NCBI GenBank assembly: GCA_028280715.1
Contig: JANQLG010000001.1
Coordinates: forward strand, 1-64,000
DNA from: Spongiibacteraceae bacterium
GTDB lineage: Bacteria; Pseudomonadota; Gammaproteobacteria; Pseudomonadales; Dasaniaceae
DNA: 64,000 nucleotides
Direction: 5' to 3'
Positions 26,142-36,818 of this stretch are shown in pieces. Positions within the stretch are counted from its first letter, which is position 1. Every line of letters begins with the position of its first letter. Position numbers and translations under genes: made by a program. Below the pieces are notes generated by a model. That model was not told the DNA's origin, did no database searches, and worked only from the letters and a program-made list of their open reading frames with translations.

Positions 26142-28457
26142 TTAAGGCACAGTCTGAATATAGGTGGGATCAGTAATAGGTATAGTAGTCCCGCCACTAC
26201 CGAAGAAACCAGCAGCCTCTGCCTGAATTTCTGTAGTCACCGCAGCATTGGCAACAGCATCAGGCGCTTCTGGCCTTAAGCCAGGATCGAGCAATGAGCC
26301 GTGGTGGCCATTTGTGAAACGAACTAACCCGGAGCCTACTGTTGTAACATCTATCGGGCTTAAACCGATCAAGGCGGCTAAAGGCTCCGACCCACCTAAA
26401 GGAGCATTCACGGTTTGGATGGGGATAACCTGGTCAGGTAAATTATCAGCACCATTTCCCACTATTTCAGTCATGAGTATTGGTGTGCTTGTAGCCATTA
26501 AACCGGCGGCAAAATTGTTAGGATCACCGGCATCAATAATAGTCTGACTAGCAAAGGTAAATGCTGAAATAGTAGCCGATAATTCAGCCGCCTCTGCAGC
26601 AGTAAGCTGACCAGTAAACGCTGTAAACTGGCAGCTTATGTAGGCTTCAGAGCCTGGTGTCAAGGCGGCACAACTGGCATCAGGTGTCGTCAAAAAAGTA
26701 TTAAAATCATCTGCTAATGTCGTACCGGCTTGTGATAATACTGACCCTTGCACTAAAGGACCAAATGATCCTGATTCAACCAGGAATGGGGCAATACCGC
26801 CACCCGCGCTATGTATCGACATTGCACTTACATTAAACGTTGGATCTACCGTAGAATTTGCCAGCGTAACAAAACCGGTACTACTAATACCGCCCAGTGA
26901 CAAACCAACCACATACACATTGCTTGTATCAAGGGTGGTGCCATCACTAGCTGTAAAGCTTTCCAGCCCTCTGCGCAAACCTAACATATCTGCAATGCTT
27001 TGCTTGAGATTATCCCTTGCCACTAGCAACGCGGCCAGATTCATATAATGTGTAGCTGATACCGTCGAAGCGTTAATATCGTCAGTCAAATCACCATCCA
27101 CATCAAAGCCACGACTACCATGCAGTGGATGATCAATAGCTACTGTTGCAAAACCTGCTGCAGATAAAGATGCCGTCATTAGCAGCATAGCTTCCTTGTC
27201 AGAAGTAATACCATGTTGCATGATGACAACCGGGCAAGCACCGCCGCCGCATCCAGCTGCAGGTACCGTCATCTGCACATCAATCGCCATCGCCGCACGC
27301 GCTTCAGGAACCGGGTTATATTGCGTCATATGGCGATCAGCATCCAAACCAAAATCCCGTAAACCAAAACCTGTACAGGCAGCATCATTTGGCCCGGGAG
27401 TACCGGTGGCACCGGAGGCCAATAACACACCGTTATCACACAATGCTCTCCAGGGGTCAGTCAATGGCGCCAATGGGTTTTCTACCGTTGGAATTGCCAG
27501 GTAATAAGGCAAAGTAATACTACCGGTATAGTAATTAGCTAGATCAAAGGCGGCGCCAGGATCGGTTCCAAGAGCAGCATCTAATACAGCTCTGACTGTT
27601 TGCCCTGTTGCAGTCACAGAAACAGAAGGAGGAGAAAGTGTTAACAAGGTTTTAATCACACCCAGGTCAACACCCACTGACTGCGTAGTCATCGCCATGG
27701 TATAGATCAAACCATCACTGGTGACAGTTCCACTGGTGGCTGCAGCAACCATACCTTCGTAAATTGAAATGGCTCCCTGCAAGGCGCCAATTGAAGTACT
27801 AGGATCGAGAGTTTCCGTTGTATCTTTTAAAGACTGATATGTGGCAGATGCCTGGATAAGCTCACCACGCGAGTCTTCTATGCCATCTAATAATGCAACA
27901 ACATAAGTTGTGGCAGGTGTTAATGGCCTAAGAGGAACAACAATGATACTGCTGGCAGTAGCCTGAGTTACAAAATCAACACCAAAGGTCAGCTCGGTAC
28001 CTGTTGGAGCACAGGGCAAACCTGCAGGAATGGTCGTCGGATTACCATTACAATTTACGCCATCGCTGGCATAGGTTTCAAATATTCTAACATTTCCAGT
28101 TAGTGTTGCTGCATTGATGGTAGCGCTTTCTGCCATATCCACAGCCAACTGAAAAGGGATTTGTGTGGACCAACCATCTAGGCCGCCTAATGCAACAGAA
28201 GGATTCCTATAATCAGCGCCACCTGCTGCTCTGCCTGCCACTTCATCGGGTACTTCTAAAGTGCCATCGGTTGTCCCTGAAAACAGCAAATCATTAGGTA
28301 CGGAAAGAATACCATTTGCAGGTTGAAAGCTAATATTAGACGTTGGAGTTTGTGGAGGTTCTGGAACAGAGGAGTCATTAGTAACGCTAGAACCTTCACC
28401 ACATGCTACGAGTGTGAATACACTCGCAGTGGTTAATAAACGCATAACTTTATTCAT
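26142..28457 (-). CDS. VolA/Pla-1-type extracellular lipase or lysophospholipase, surface lipoprotein
   Basis: A 771-residue lipoprotein: the signal ends FTLVAC, with a Ser/Thr/Pro-rich linker after the lipidated Cys. The N-terminal half has Ig-like and virulence-factor-type lipase domains (FQPANGILSVPNDLLFSG). The hydrolase domain has an oxyanion-region DHPLHGSRG, the nucleophile elbow GLSLGG (Ser near residue 522) and a late His in NGHHGSLL, a complete Ser-based hydrolase set. VolA of Vibrio cleaves lysophosphatidylcholine at the cell surface to release fatty acids. The TonB receptor upstream and fatty-acid genes further along fit lipid scavenging, but the substrate is inferred. Confidence 0.85.
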   Translation of the reverse strand: MNKVMRLLTTASVFTLVACGEGSSVTNDSSVPEPPQTPTSNISFQPANGILSVPNDLLFSGTTDGTLEVPDEVAGRAAGGADYRNPSVALGGLDGWSTQIPFQLAVDMAESATINAATLTGNVRIFETYASDGVNCNGNPTTIPAGLPCAPTGTELTFGVDFVTQATASSIIVVPLRPLTPATTYVVALLDGIEDSRGELIQASATYQSLKDTTETLDPSTSIGALQGAISIYEGMVAAATSGTVTSDGLIYTMAMTTQSVGVDLGVIKTLLTLSPPSVSVTATGQTVRAVLDAALGTDPGAAFDLANYYTGSITLPYYLAIPTVENPLAPLTDPWRALCDNGVLLASGATGTPGPNDAACTGFGLRDFGLDADRHMTQYNPVPEARAAMAIDVQMTVPAAGCGGGACPVVIMQHGITSDKEAMLLMTASLSAAGFATVAIDHPLHGSRGFDVDGDLTDDINASTVSATHYMNLAALLVARDNLKQSIADMLGLRRGLESFTASDGTTLDTSNVYVVGLSLGGISSTGFVTLANSTVDPTFNVSAMSIHSAGGGIAPFLVESGSFGPLVQGSVLSQAGTTLADDFNTFLTTPDASCAALTPGSEAYISCQFTAFTGQLTAAEAAELSATISAFTFASQTIIDAGDPNNFAAGLMATSTPILMTEIVGNGADNLPDQVIPIQTVNAPLGGSEPLAALIGLSPIDVTTVGSGLVRFTNGHHGSLLDPGLRPEAPDAVANAAVTTEIQAEAAGFFGSGGTTIPITDPTYIQTVP

Positions 28458-28522
28458 AATGCCATCTCACCATTGTTTTTATAATCCATTGATTCTGAAT
28501 TTTTCATTTAAAAGTGGTTTAT

Positions 28523-30997
28523 TTAAAAACGATAAGTACCTTGAATAGCAACCGTACGTTCTGGCTCAACCAATGCATAATAACCAATACTCTGTCCCAA
28601 ATTAGCCGTCAATGGTGTGTCATTGGCGTAGGTAATAATTTCTTCATCGGTCAGATTTTTACCAACGAGAGCCAGTTCCCAAGTATCGTCGTTATCAGAA
28701 AGAGCAATACGCATATTAATTTTTTCATATCCGCTTTGTTCAATGTTGGGGTCGACATTTTGCGATGGGTTATAGTCAGTAGTGTATATGACATCGAGCG
28801 TAGTGCGCAGTTGCAGATTATCATTAATCACGTAGAGATAATCCGCTGAAACAGCACCAGACCATTCAGCAACATACTGATTGGTTTTGCCTTTGAAATC
28901 ACACTCAGTCAAGCTTGTGGTAATACGCTCAAACTGAGTACATTGACCATTGGGATAATCATCAAATTCAAAATCAATCCATGCAATTGATCCACTCAAT
29001 GTTAACGCATCAGTCACAAGCCAACGTCCGTCCAGCTCAACACCTTGAGTAATTGCTTTAGCAGCATTACCAACATTGAACCCGAGTACACCATCATAAA
29101 TACTCACTTGCAGATCGTCATACTGGGTGTAGAAATAAGCACCATTGAGTTCGGCAGCACCATTAGCCAATCGAGATTTAAAACCAATTTCAATCGTCTC
29201 AGCTTCTTCTTCGTCGTATTCAAAGGTACCCGGTTGCATCTCAAAATTTAATGCGGGACTAATAGGGTTAGTAATAACTGTGGGTTGTGGCTGACCATTT
29301 GCATCTTTATTAGGTGATACATTGGAGCGCACATCATAGCCACCTGACTTAAAACCCTGGGTCCAAGTGATATAAGCCATCACCTCATCATTGACGTCAT
29401 ATTCAAACGTAATCAACGGTGCAAAATTCTCAGCTTCTCTATCGCCTTCTTGAACATTTCGCATGACGTTAAATACTCTACCCAGTAAGTAATCAATACC
29501 TATGTGCGCACCGGGGAAAAAGTCAAAATCTACCGGTAAATCATTACCTGCATTATCACGCACAGTAAATACCCGGCTAGCTTCTTTTTCCTCATAGCTA
29601 TATCTACCACCTAATGTCAGGCGCATATTATCCTGAACATTCCAGGTACCCTGAATAAACGCAGAAAAAATTTCAGCATTTTGCTCAAAGAACCGAGGTA
29701 TCGAAATATTGTATAACTGATCCGCACCACCAGCTGGATAAATGGAAGGGCCTCCTCCCGGAGGAACAAATCCTGCTGGTAATATTGCATTTAATACGGG
29801 TGGTAAATGCGATGTTGAAGTAACAAAGAAATTATCCTGAAAGTCCAATTCACTATCTTGGTAATAGACTCCAGCTAACCATTCAATCGTTTCTCCTACT
29901 GGCGAGGCAATTCTAAACTCTTGACTAAACTGCTCAAACTCTTCTTGAGATCTAACGAAAAACATATCGGCACTAGTGAAGTCACAATCACATAATTCAT
30001 CGTAATCATATTCAAGATAGCCAGTAATAGAGGTTACGGTATAGTCATTCCAATTGTAATTCAGGGTTAAGGTCGCATTGTCAGTGGTGTTATCACTGGA
30101 ATCACCATTGGAAGAGCGCTTGGCATTTTGTGTTATGTCGAGCATGCTCGCAGAAACACCTAAGCCACTAAAGTTACCAAAAACAAACTGACTCCAATTG
30201 GCGCCGCCAAAGGCTGGATTCAACGAAGGCTCATCACCAACAATTTCTATCTGTCTGCCTTCAACATCAAATGTTCCGTGTTCAACTTTAAATAGCGCTT
30301 CAAGATCAGCATTCACATCCCAGCGTAACGTTAAGCGGACCGTTTGCTCATCACGCTCAGGCTCATCGCCACCATCAATGTTTTCAACATAACCATCTAG
30401 CTGACGATTTCTGTAAGCTAACCTGGCACTGATATCATCTGTTAGAGGGCCGGAAAATACAGCATCAAATATCTGCTCGCCAAATTCAGGTTCATAGGTA
30501 CCGGATACATAACCTTCAAATTCTTCAGTGGGCTTATTGGTTACAATATTCAATGCGCCCGCAATACTGTTTTTACCATATAAAATATTCTGCGGACCAC
30601 GCAGCACTTCCACACGCGCCAAGTCGAGGAAAGGAGCCCTGGATAATTGAGCCCGGCCGTAATAGATGCCATCCAAATACATACCCACAGACTGTTCAAA
30701 ACCCTGGTTAATACCGGAACCAATACCCCGAATATAGATATTGGTACCAATGCCGGTCTCAGACATGGTGAAATTAGGCACATAGGCATGTAGATCTTCT
30801 ACCTTAAAAATGCCCGCCTCGTTCATTTTGCTGCCATCAATCGCACTAACCGAAATCGGGACATCCTGAAGGCTCTCAGCGCGGTATTGCGAAGTAACAA
30901 TTACCTCTTCCAGGATATTTTGCGCTAAAAGGTTCTTTGAAAAAGTTAATGTGGGGATGACTATAAACAGTGAGCCATAGACCAACTTATTCTTCAT
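28523..30997 (-). CDS. TonB-dependent outer membrane receptor
   Basis: An 824-residue receptor: signal peptide ending LLAQ, a TonB box region (LEEVIVTSQ), a plug domain (VPISVSAIDGSKM to about residue 150) and a 22-strand-type beta-barrel ending in an aromatic residue (GTYRF), as outer membrane barrels do. TonB receptors import scarce large nutrients using energy from ExbB-ExbD-TonB. This type, with NEAGIFKVEDL near the plug start, is common in marine gammaproteobacteria for carbohydrates, lipids or aromatics. The substrate is unknown. It lies 65 bases upstream of the lipase on the same strand, so the two are possibly co-transcribed. Confidence 0.92.
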   Translation of the reverse strand: MKNKLVYGSLFIVIPTLTFSKNLLAQNILEEVIVTSQYRAESLQDVPISVSAIDGSKMNEAGIFKVEDLHAYVPNFTMSETGIGTNIYIRGIGSGINQGFEQSVGMYLDGIYYGRAQLSRAPFLDLARVEVLRGPQNILYGKNSIAGALNIVTNKPTEEFEGYVSGTYEPEFGEQIFDAVFSGPLTDDISARLAYRNRQLDGYVENIDGGDEPERDEQTVRLTLRWDVNADLEALFKVEHGTFDVEGRQIEIVGDEPSLNPAFGGANWSQFVFGNFSGLGVSASMLDITQNAKRSSNGDSSDNTTDNATLTLNYNWNDYTVTSITGYLEYDYDELCDCDFTSADMFFVRSQEEFEQFSQEFRIASPVGETIEWLAGVYYQDSELDFQDNFFVTSTSHLPPVLNAILPAGFVPPGGGPSIYPAGGADQLYNISIPRFFEQNAEIFSAFIQGTWNVQDNMRLTLGGRYSYEEKEASRVFTVRDNAGNDLPVDFDFFPGAHIGIDYLLGRVFNVMRNVQEGDREAENFAPLITFEYDVNDEVMAYITWTQGFKSGGYDVRSNVSPNKDANGQPQPTVITNPISPALNFEMQPGTFEYDEEEAETIEIGFKSRLANGAAELNGAYFYTQYDDLQVSIYDGVLGFNVGNAAKAITQGVELDGRWLVTDALTLSGSIAWIDFEFDDYPNGQCTQFERITTSLTECDFKGKTNQYVAEWSGAVSADYLYVINDNLQLRTTLDVIYTTDYNPSQNVDPNIEQSGYEKINMRIALSDNDDTWELALVGKNLTDEEIITYANDTPLTANLGQSIGYYALVEPERTVAIQGTYRF

Positions 30998-31604
30998 TAT
31001 TGTCTCCAGTCATTAATTGAATTTGTTTTAATCATTAAAATTAGCAGCCATCTATATACAATTCCAGAATATAAATGTTTAAGCGATGACGTGCCAACGA
31101 GATAACTATTGGCTATTAAAAAGAAGCGGCTATATGTCTCCGAGTTTAATACGATACTTGTATAAGCACTTAACCAACTGATCAATTTCTGTACCTGCCT
31201 TTAACGCCTTAATTCTCTGCGTTGTTACCAAGCCATTTACAAAACAAACCAAAGATTCTCAATCATTCTTCTTGTTATTTAACGAGGGATTTTGAATACC
31301 AGATTTATTTAATTATTAGGATTTGCGAAACACTAAACCTATTGACCACTGACCACAACAAGAGGAAAGTGCCATAACACAAGACATAAGTGACAGCCAA
31401 TCTGGACTATTCATCAACTGCCAAATCAACACTAACTAAAGCCTTCATGTCTAAATATATTTAAATTAAATACTTACAACTACAAAACAAGGTTGATCAT
31501 AATCAACTTTCTAAAATGACTGATAGGTTATTATGATCGTGATAATTCAGAAAGATGTCTTTTATCTGGCGGCTACATTCTATTAACCTAAACATAAGGT
31601 TTGA
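30998..31604. other. Divergent spacer between the TonB receptor and ftsH-like genes
   Basis: About 600 AT-rich bases that must carry the promoters of both genes. I see no supported gene; a 62-codon minus frame at 30997-31185 looks like chance. A perfect palindromic arm pair GTTGAT/ATCAAC with a four-base centre lies at 31492-31507, about 100 bases before the ftsH-like start, and is a candidate operator. AAGG lies five bases before the TTG at 31605. Confidence 0.45.
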
Positions 31605-33515
31605 TTGCTAATCACCATGGCCAACTCCCAAATGGATAATTCAAACAACGAAGAGCAGGATCCTTCCCAAAAACCATCCTTTCCAAGCCAACGTGATTAT
31701 TGGTTGTGGCTAGCAATATTTTTTACTTTGCTGTTGTACTTTAGCAACAATCTGCAGAATGATCGTCGCACCGATACCATCAGCTACAGTGAATTCATAA
31801 CCCGCGTCGAAGAAAGCCAAGTGCTACATGTTGAAATCCAGGGAAAGGAGTTACGAGGCCGCAGCTCTTCTACTAATCAAGACTTTGATTTCTTAACCGT
31901 GTTACCGGATTTTATTGGCCAAGATCTGCTCGATACTCTGTCGACACATAATGTATCGATTACAGTAAAACCCAGTTCATCGCCTGTTTGGATGCAGCTT
32001 GTTATCGGTTTTCTACCTTGGTTATTTTTAATCGCGCTCTTTATGTACAGCGGCCGCCTTATGCAAAAGCGATTGGGAGGTGGAAGTGGCCTGTTGGGCT
32101 TTACTAAATCCCGTGCACAGCGTTTTGACACCAAGCAATCGGGTCCAGGCTACGATGAAGTTGCCGGCTTGGAAAGTGCCAAACAGGAATTACAGGAAAT
32201 CATTGATTATCTGAAAACACCGGAAAAATTTCTCGCTATCGGCGCCAAAATTCCCAAAGGAATGTTAATGATGGGGCCTCCAGGTACAGGTAAGACACTA
32301 TTGGCAAGAGCCACTGCCGTTGAAGCTGGCGTGCCTTTTTTCTCCATCAGCGGCTCAGAATTTATTGAAATGTATGTTGGTGTAGGTGCATCCCGTGTAC
32401 GCGATATGTTCGAGCAAGCAAGAAAAGAAGCACCTGCATTAATCTTTATTGACGAAATTGACTCCGTTGGCCGCGTCCGCGGCACCGGCATGGGCGGAGG
32501 CAACGACGAACGCGAACAAACGCTTAATCAAATTCTGGCGGAAATGGATGGTTTTCAACCAGAGGAAGCAATAGTAGTACTTGCAGCCACCAATCGCCCT
32601 GATGTACTTGACCCCGCTCTACTTCGCCCTGGACGCTTTGATAGAAAAATCATTCTGGAGCTACCACAAAAACAAGCGCGTATCGAAATCCTCAAGGTCC
32701 ATACTCGCAACACGCCACTCTCTGAGGATGTTGAGCTCGATAACATCGCAGCTGTCACTATTGGGTTTTCTGGTGCAGATATTGAAAACCTGGTTAACGA
32801 AGCCGCTTTGCATGCTGCTCGTCTTAATAAACAAAGATTGGACAGTGATGATTTTAATTATGCTCGCGATAGAGTTGTTATGGGCGCAGAACGCAAAGAT
32901 TTAATTTCCAAGGGAGAACGTGAACGTATTGCCTCTCATGAATCTGGCCATGCCATTATTGCATTCTATGCCGAACATAGTGACCCGTTACAAAGGGTAA
33001 GTATTATTCCCAGAGGAAGAGCATTGGGTATGACTGAGCAATTGCCCAGCGAAGATCGTCACAACGTAGTAGAAGATTACCTACACGACAGGTTAAGCAT
33101 TTTGCTCGGTGGCCGCTGCGCTGAAAAAATTCTGTTCAATACCGTAAGCTCTGGCGCAACCGATGACCTACAGCAAGCTACGCAACTGGCTCGTCACATG
33201 GTGATGAACTGGGGTATGAGCAGTACCTTAGGCCCTGTTGGTTTTCGGTCCGGTGAGTCACACCCTTTTCTGGGAATGGAATTAACAGAACCTCGCGAAT
33301 TCAGTGAAGCTACAGCAAAATTAATTGATGAAGAAGTTCGTCAACTACTCCAACAAACCGAAGCTAATGTTATCAAACTACTAACTCAACACCGCAAGGA
33401 CTTGGAAACATTGACAAAGGCACTACTCGATCACGAGTCACTGGATCAACAACAGATCACCGAGTTGCTCACAAATAACAATCCCGTTGTAATCGCCCAA
33501 AATAATGTTAATTAG
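31605..33515 (+). CDS. FtsH-family ATP-dependent zinc metalloprotease (probable second copy)
   Basis: A 636-residue membrane protease: helix at about 32-46, periplasmic segment, second helix (about 130-147), then the AAA+ module with Walker A GPPGTGKT (about 224), Walker [10 protein letters not shown] and SRH region [20 protein letters not shown], and the zinc peptidase motif HESGH (about 445). FtsH degrades misfolded and short-lived proteins. It lacks the usual ftsJ-ftsH-folP setting and is diverged in the N-terminal part, so it is probably a paralogue of the main ftsH. The start may be TTG at 31605, which has AAGG five bases upstream. The ATG at 31617 is the alternative but lies 17 bases from it. 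Confidence 0.88.
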   Translation: MLITMANSQMDNSNNEEQDPSQKPSFPSQRDYWLWLAIFFTLLLYFSNNLQNDRRTDTISYSEFITRVEESQVLHVEIQGKELRGRSSSTNQDFDFLTVLPDFIGQDLLDTLSTHNVSITVKPSSSPVWMQLVIGFLPWLFLIALFMYSGRLMQKRLGGGSGLLGFTKSRAQRFDTKQSGPGYDEVAGLESAKQELQEIIDYLKTPEKFLAIGAKIPKGMLMMGPPGTGKTLLARATAVEAGVPFFSISGSEFIEMYVGVGASRVRDMFEQARKEAPALIFIDEIDSVGRVRGTGMGGGNDEREQTLNQILAEMDGFQPEEAIVVLAATNRPDVLDPALLRPGRFDRKIILELPQKQARIEILKVHTRNTPLSEDVELDNIAAVTIGFSGADIENLVNEAALHAARLNKQRLDSDDFNYARDRVVMGAERKDLISKGERERIASHESGHAIIAFYAEHSDPLQRVSIIPRGRALGMTEQLPSEDRHNVVEDYLHDRLSILLGGRCAEKILFNTVSSGATDDLQQATQLARHMVMNWGMSSTLGPVGFRSGESHPFLGMELTEPREFSEATAKLIDEEVRQLLQQTEANVIKLLTQHRKDLETLTKALLDHESLDQQQITELLTNNNPVVIAQNNVN

Positions 33516-33594
33516 CCTAGCATGGCAATGTTCAAAAAAAGCATTACATTCTCCCACCGTAAACAATACCCACTCATCGACAGGATAATTTGCT

Positions 33595-35226
33595 GTGGTT
33601 TTTTTTAATCTGCTAATTGGATTAGGAATTTTCCTATTTGGCATGGTACAGCTAGAGAGAAGTATTGAATCTCTCAGCAGCAACTGGATCAAACAATGGT
33701 TGGCGAAAAGTACCCACCACCCCATTAGCAGTATCTTTGCTGGCACCACCGTAACGGCCTTTGTTCAAAGTAGCTCAATGGTCAGCTTGATTGTTTTGGC
33801 CTTTGCCAGCGCCAGTATGATTCCGCTCTACAATGCCATTGGTGTATTACTCGGTGCCAATCTGGGCACAACCTTCACTGGTTGGGTAGTAGCCACCCTA
33901 GGTTTCAAATTGAATTTATCCGCTGCCGCCTTACCCGCAATCGGTTTAGGCTGTTTGATTCAGGTTTTTGGCGAATCAAAACCGAAAATTAATGCCAGCG
34001 GTGCCCTCATATTCGGGTTCGGTCTTTTATTATTTGGTCTGGACCTGATGAAAGATGCCGTTACAGGATTACCTCAACAACTGGATCTTGATCAACTGAA
34101 AGAGTTTAACGCTGTCAGTTTTCTGCTGTTGGGTATCGCCATGACAGCTGTCATTCAGTCCAGCTCAGCGACGATAATGATTGCCTTAACGGCACTGAAT
34201 AGCCAGATTATCGATTTACCTGGTGCGGCAGCACTGATTATTGGCGCCGATTTGGGAACCACCTCTACCACAATATTAGGCAGCATAAAGGGATCGGCCA
34301 TTAAACGTCAGCTCGCATTGGCTCAATTTATTTTTAATCTAGTAGTAGACCTACTGGCCTTCATCCTCTTACTGCCCTTACTTCCTCAATTATTATCGTT
34401 GATATCTATAGATGATCCACTCTATTCCTTAGTGGCATTTCATAGTTTGTTTAATCTGCTGGGCTTATGTCTGTTTGTACCCTTTCTAAAATATTTCTCT
34501 GTCTGGATAGAAAAACGATTTGTCGGAGAAAAAAGCGGTTCTGATACCTTGCTAAACGTTCCGGTAACTGTACCGGAAGCTGCTATCAATGCCTGCAGCC
34601 ATCAAGTCAGCAATATATTGATTCCAGCGCTATCGATCAATGCAAGAAATCTAAAGCTAGATCAACTTATCAACATTAATAGCGTCTCGCTGAACAATGC
34701 TTCAGTTAAAGGTAAAAATTTTGAACAACGCTATGAAAGTTTAAAACAAGCTGAAGGCGACTTACTGAATTACAGCACAATGCTACAACAACAAACGTTA
34801 ACACCTGAACAAATCTATCAACTGAATCAGTTAATCGATTGTGCCAGAGATGCCGTCTATGCCGTTAAAAATCTTAAGGATGTCCGACCAAACTTGATTG
34901 AAATGCGTCATTCATTAACGCCTCCCTTAATGAATTTTTCACAGCAATATCAACAGGAACTAAAGGACTTCTACCAGATTCTCTTTGAATTAATTACTAA
35001 TAAACACACTCGAGAATATATCAATGAAGTATTGCATCAACTAGAACAGAATAACGACCAACTTCATCAGAAAATACATGATCATATTCAAAGCCAAAGT
35101 GGTCAAGGTTCTATAGAACCGGAGCAATTATCAACATTATTTAACGTGAATCGTGAAATTTGGCACTCGGGAAAAAATATTCTTAAAGCATTTCACCATT
35201 GGTATAATGCGGCAGAAAACCACTAA
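33595..35226 (+). CDS. Na/Pi cotransporter family protein with PhoU-like C-terminus
   Basis: A 543-residue protein. Two inverted repeats each carry the QSSS signature of sodium-phosphate symporters (VQSSSM near 58, IQSSSA near 188), within eight or more membrane segments. Residues from about 330 on are hydrophilic and helical, like PhoU domains. Such proteins import phosphate with sodium or act as phosphate exporters. The start is GTG, with AGGA nine bases upstream. It follows the FtsH-like gene by about 80 bases, so a shared transcript is possible. Its stop overlaps the stop of the converging thiolase-like gene by four bases. Confidence 0.88.
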   Translation: MVFFNLLIGLGIFLFGMVQLERSIESLSSNWIKQWLAKSTHHPISSIFAGTTVTAFVQSSSMVSLIVLAFASASMIPLYNAIGVLLGANLGTTFTGWVVATLGFKLNLSAAALPAIGLGCLIQVFGESKPKINASGALIFGFGLLLFGLDLMKDAVTGLPQQLDLDQLKEFNAVSFLLLGIAMTAVIQSSSATIMIALTALNSQIIDLPGAAALIIGADLGTTSTTILGSIKGSAIKRQLALAQFIFNLVVDLLAFILLLPLLPQLLSLISIDDPLYSLVAFHSLFNLLGLCLFVPFLKYFSVWIEKRFVGEKSGSDTLLNVPVTVPEAAINACSHQVSNILIPALSINARNLKLDQLININSVSLNNASVKGKNFEQRYESLKQAEGDLLNYSTMLQQQTLTPEQIYQLNQLIDCARDAVYAVKNLKDVRPNLIEMRHSLTPPLMNFSQQYQQELKDFYQILFELITNKHTREYINEVLHQLEQNNDQLHQKIHDHIQSQSGQGSIEPEQLSTLFNVNREIWHSGKNILKAFHHWYNAAENH

Positions 35227-36770
35227 ACCAACCTGAATGTATTTCCGTTGGAGGTGGCAGAGACACTGATATTAATATCCAGCGGATCCGTTTCCAGCAC
35301 GCTCAGTAACGTTGTCTCATCACCCGGCTCGGTAACTGCGTAAAAACGCTTTTTGTCTTTATCTAGTTGTCCAATGATCACCGCCTGCTCCGGTTTGCCT
35401 GAACGATATAACACCGTATAGGTTTCTATTATGGCTCTTCCCTCAGGATTATGCTCTATAGGAAAAGCCGGCTCGTCATCAACACATTGCTGTAAATGTG
35501 CACTGTCGCAGGGCTGCCACAACTTAGCAGGCGGCACAGTGGAATAAATACCCACGGCGTGTTTCGACATCACTCCACCATTACCCCAGACCAAACCGTA
35601 GGTTTGCGGATTGTCTCGCAATGTCTCCACCAAGGAAGCAATACCATGCATAGTGTAATTGTTTCCGGGGCCGCCAAAAAAAGCCAGGCCTCCGGTTTGT
35701 GTCAGCGCGCGCTTATCTTCTTTTTCAATACCCAACACATCACAGGCATTAAAGACTACCACGGGAAAACAACTATATAGTTCCAAATAGTTAATATCGG
35801 AAGCGCTTATTGCTGCGAATTGCAACGCGCCTTTGAGAGCCTGCTCCATCGCCTGTGATTTATCCAAATTAGGGCGTTCCAATAATACTCGCTCGCTGGT
35901 CGCACTATAGCCATGCAAGTAAACCCACTTATTCTCATCAATCCCTAACGATTTGGCTTTGCCTACTGTTGTCAGAAGCAACGCCGCGCCTTGATTAACA
36001 CCATCTTTGGCAATTACACTGCGCATGTATGGCAACGCATGCATATTGTTGCTTTCAGTCACTGTCGTGATTGCTTTTGCATCCATGGACTCTGTAAACA
36101 TTGAATAGGGATTATGCACGGCAATATCATTAAAAGGCTCGTATAGCTCACCCATTAATTGAATATAATCATCCAAACTCATCCCAAGCCTTTTTCGCCT
36201 GGCATTTTCCATCAGCGCGTATAACGGTGTAGGCATATGAATTTTGTGAATCAATTCACTCCGTGTGACTAATGGCGTTGTGCCGTGAGGTCCTTTGTCA
36301 TCCAAAGAGCCGTCAACCTGTTCATGCCAATCCAACTGAATGTCCGCTTTTAACGCTGCTCTTATATTCGCTATTACTTCGCCACCAACGAGTAAAACGC
36401 ATTCAGTTTCACCTTGATGTAATTTTTCAAAAAACTCACCGACTAATTCCTGTGGTGTATTACCTCCTAAAGGTGGGTAAATTGCCTGCCGAGGATTAGC
36501 GCCAATCCTTTTCGCTACTGACCGCGGCAGATTATTGGAGCCACCAAAGGGACAACTATACTCCTCTACCGAATCGGCAAAGGTTCTTACACAAGCTACC
36601 GTATCAATATGCTGGGAAAGAGAGGGGGTACCCGCATCATCCATTGCTCTGGAGGCAGCCGCAGCACATATATCCGTATGGGACATCGCTTCGGTTAAAT
36701 TGTCCGGCACCTGCTGGGTAAATTGACCGACACCAATAATGATTGGCATGCTATCCGTACTGCTATTCAT
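35223..36770 (-). CDS. Thiolase-superfamily protein (annotated acetyl-CoA acetyltransferase type), nucleophile Cys apparently missing
   Basis: A 515-residue protein with the two-domain thiolase fold (IIIGVGQFTQQVPDN at the start; YLELYSCFPVVVFNAC and NGGVMSKHAVGIYS late). At the place of the usual nucleophile (motif with Cys-x-x-Gly) the sequence reads PPLGGNTPQEL, with no cysteine. The C-terminal 80 residues form an extra OB-like tail (YTVLYRSGKPEQAVIIGQL). Relatives are annotated as acetyl-CoA acetyltransferases or SCP-x thiolases. It may therefore bind acyl-CoA without acting as a standard thiolase. It sits 48 bases downstream of an acyl-CoA dehydrogenase gene on the same strand, so a shared degradation pathway is likely. 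Confidence 0.82.
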   Translation of the reverse strand: MNSSTDSMPIIIGVGQFTQQVPDNLTEAMSHTDICAAAASRAMDDAGTPSLSQHIDTVACVRTFADSVEEYSCPFGGSNNLPRSVAKRIGANPRQAIYPPLGGNTPQELVGEFFEKLHQGETECVLLVGGEVIANIRAALKADIQLDWHEQVDGSLDDKGPHGTTPLVTRSELIHKIHMPTPLYALMENARRKRLGMSLDDYIQLMGELYEPFNDIAVHNPYSMFTESMDAKAITTVTESNNMHALPYMRSVIAKDGVNQGAALLLTTVGKAKSLGIDENKWVYLHGYSATSERVLLERPNLDKSQAMEQALKGALQFAAISASDINYLELYSCFPVVVFNACDVLGIEKEDKRALTQTGGLAFFGGPGNNYTMHGIASLVETLRDNPQTYGLVWGNGGVMSKHAVGIYSTVPPAKLWQPCDSAHLQQCVDDEPAFPIEHNPEGRAIIETYTVLYRSGKPEQAVIIGQLDKDKKRFYAVTEPGDETTLLSVLETDPLDINISVSATSNGNTFRLV

Positions 36771-36818
36771 TCATCCACCAGAAATTAACGATTACGTTTT
36801 GAAACTTGAAAGGGGCAA

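Noticed and set aside
30997..31185. 62-codon minus-strand frame upstream of the TonB receptor
   Set aside because: Overlaps the expected promoter region and shows no protein-like pattern.
31531..31547. TTATGATCGTGATAA as an operator
   Set aside because: Only the outer four bases on each side are symmetric; too weak to report.
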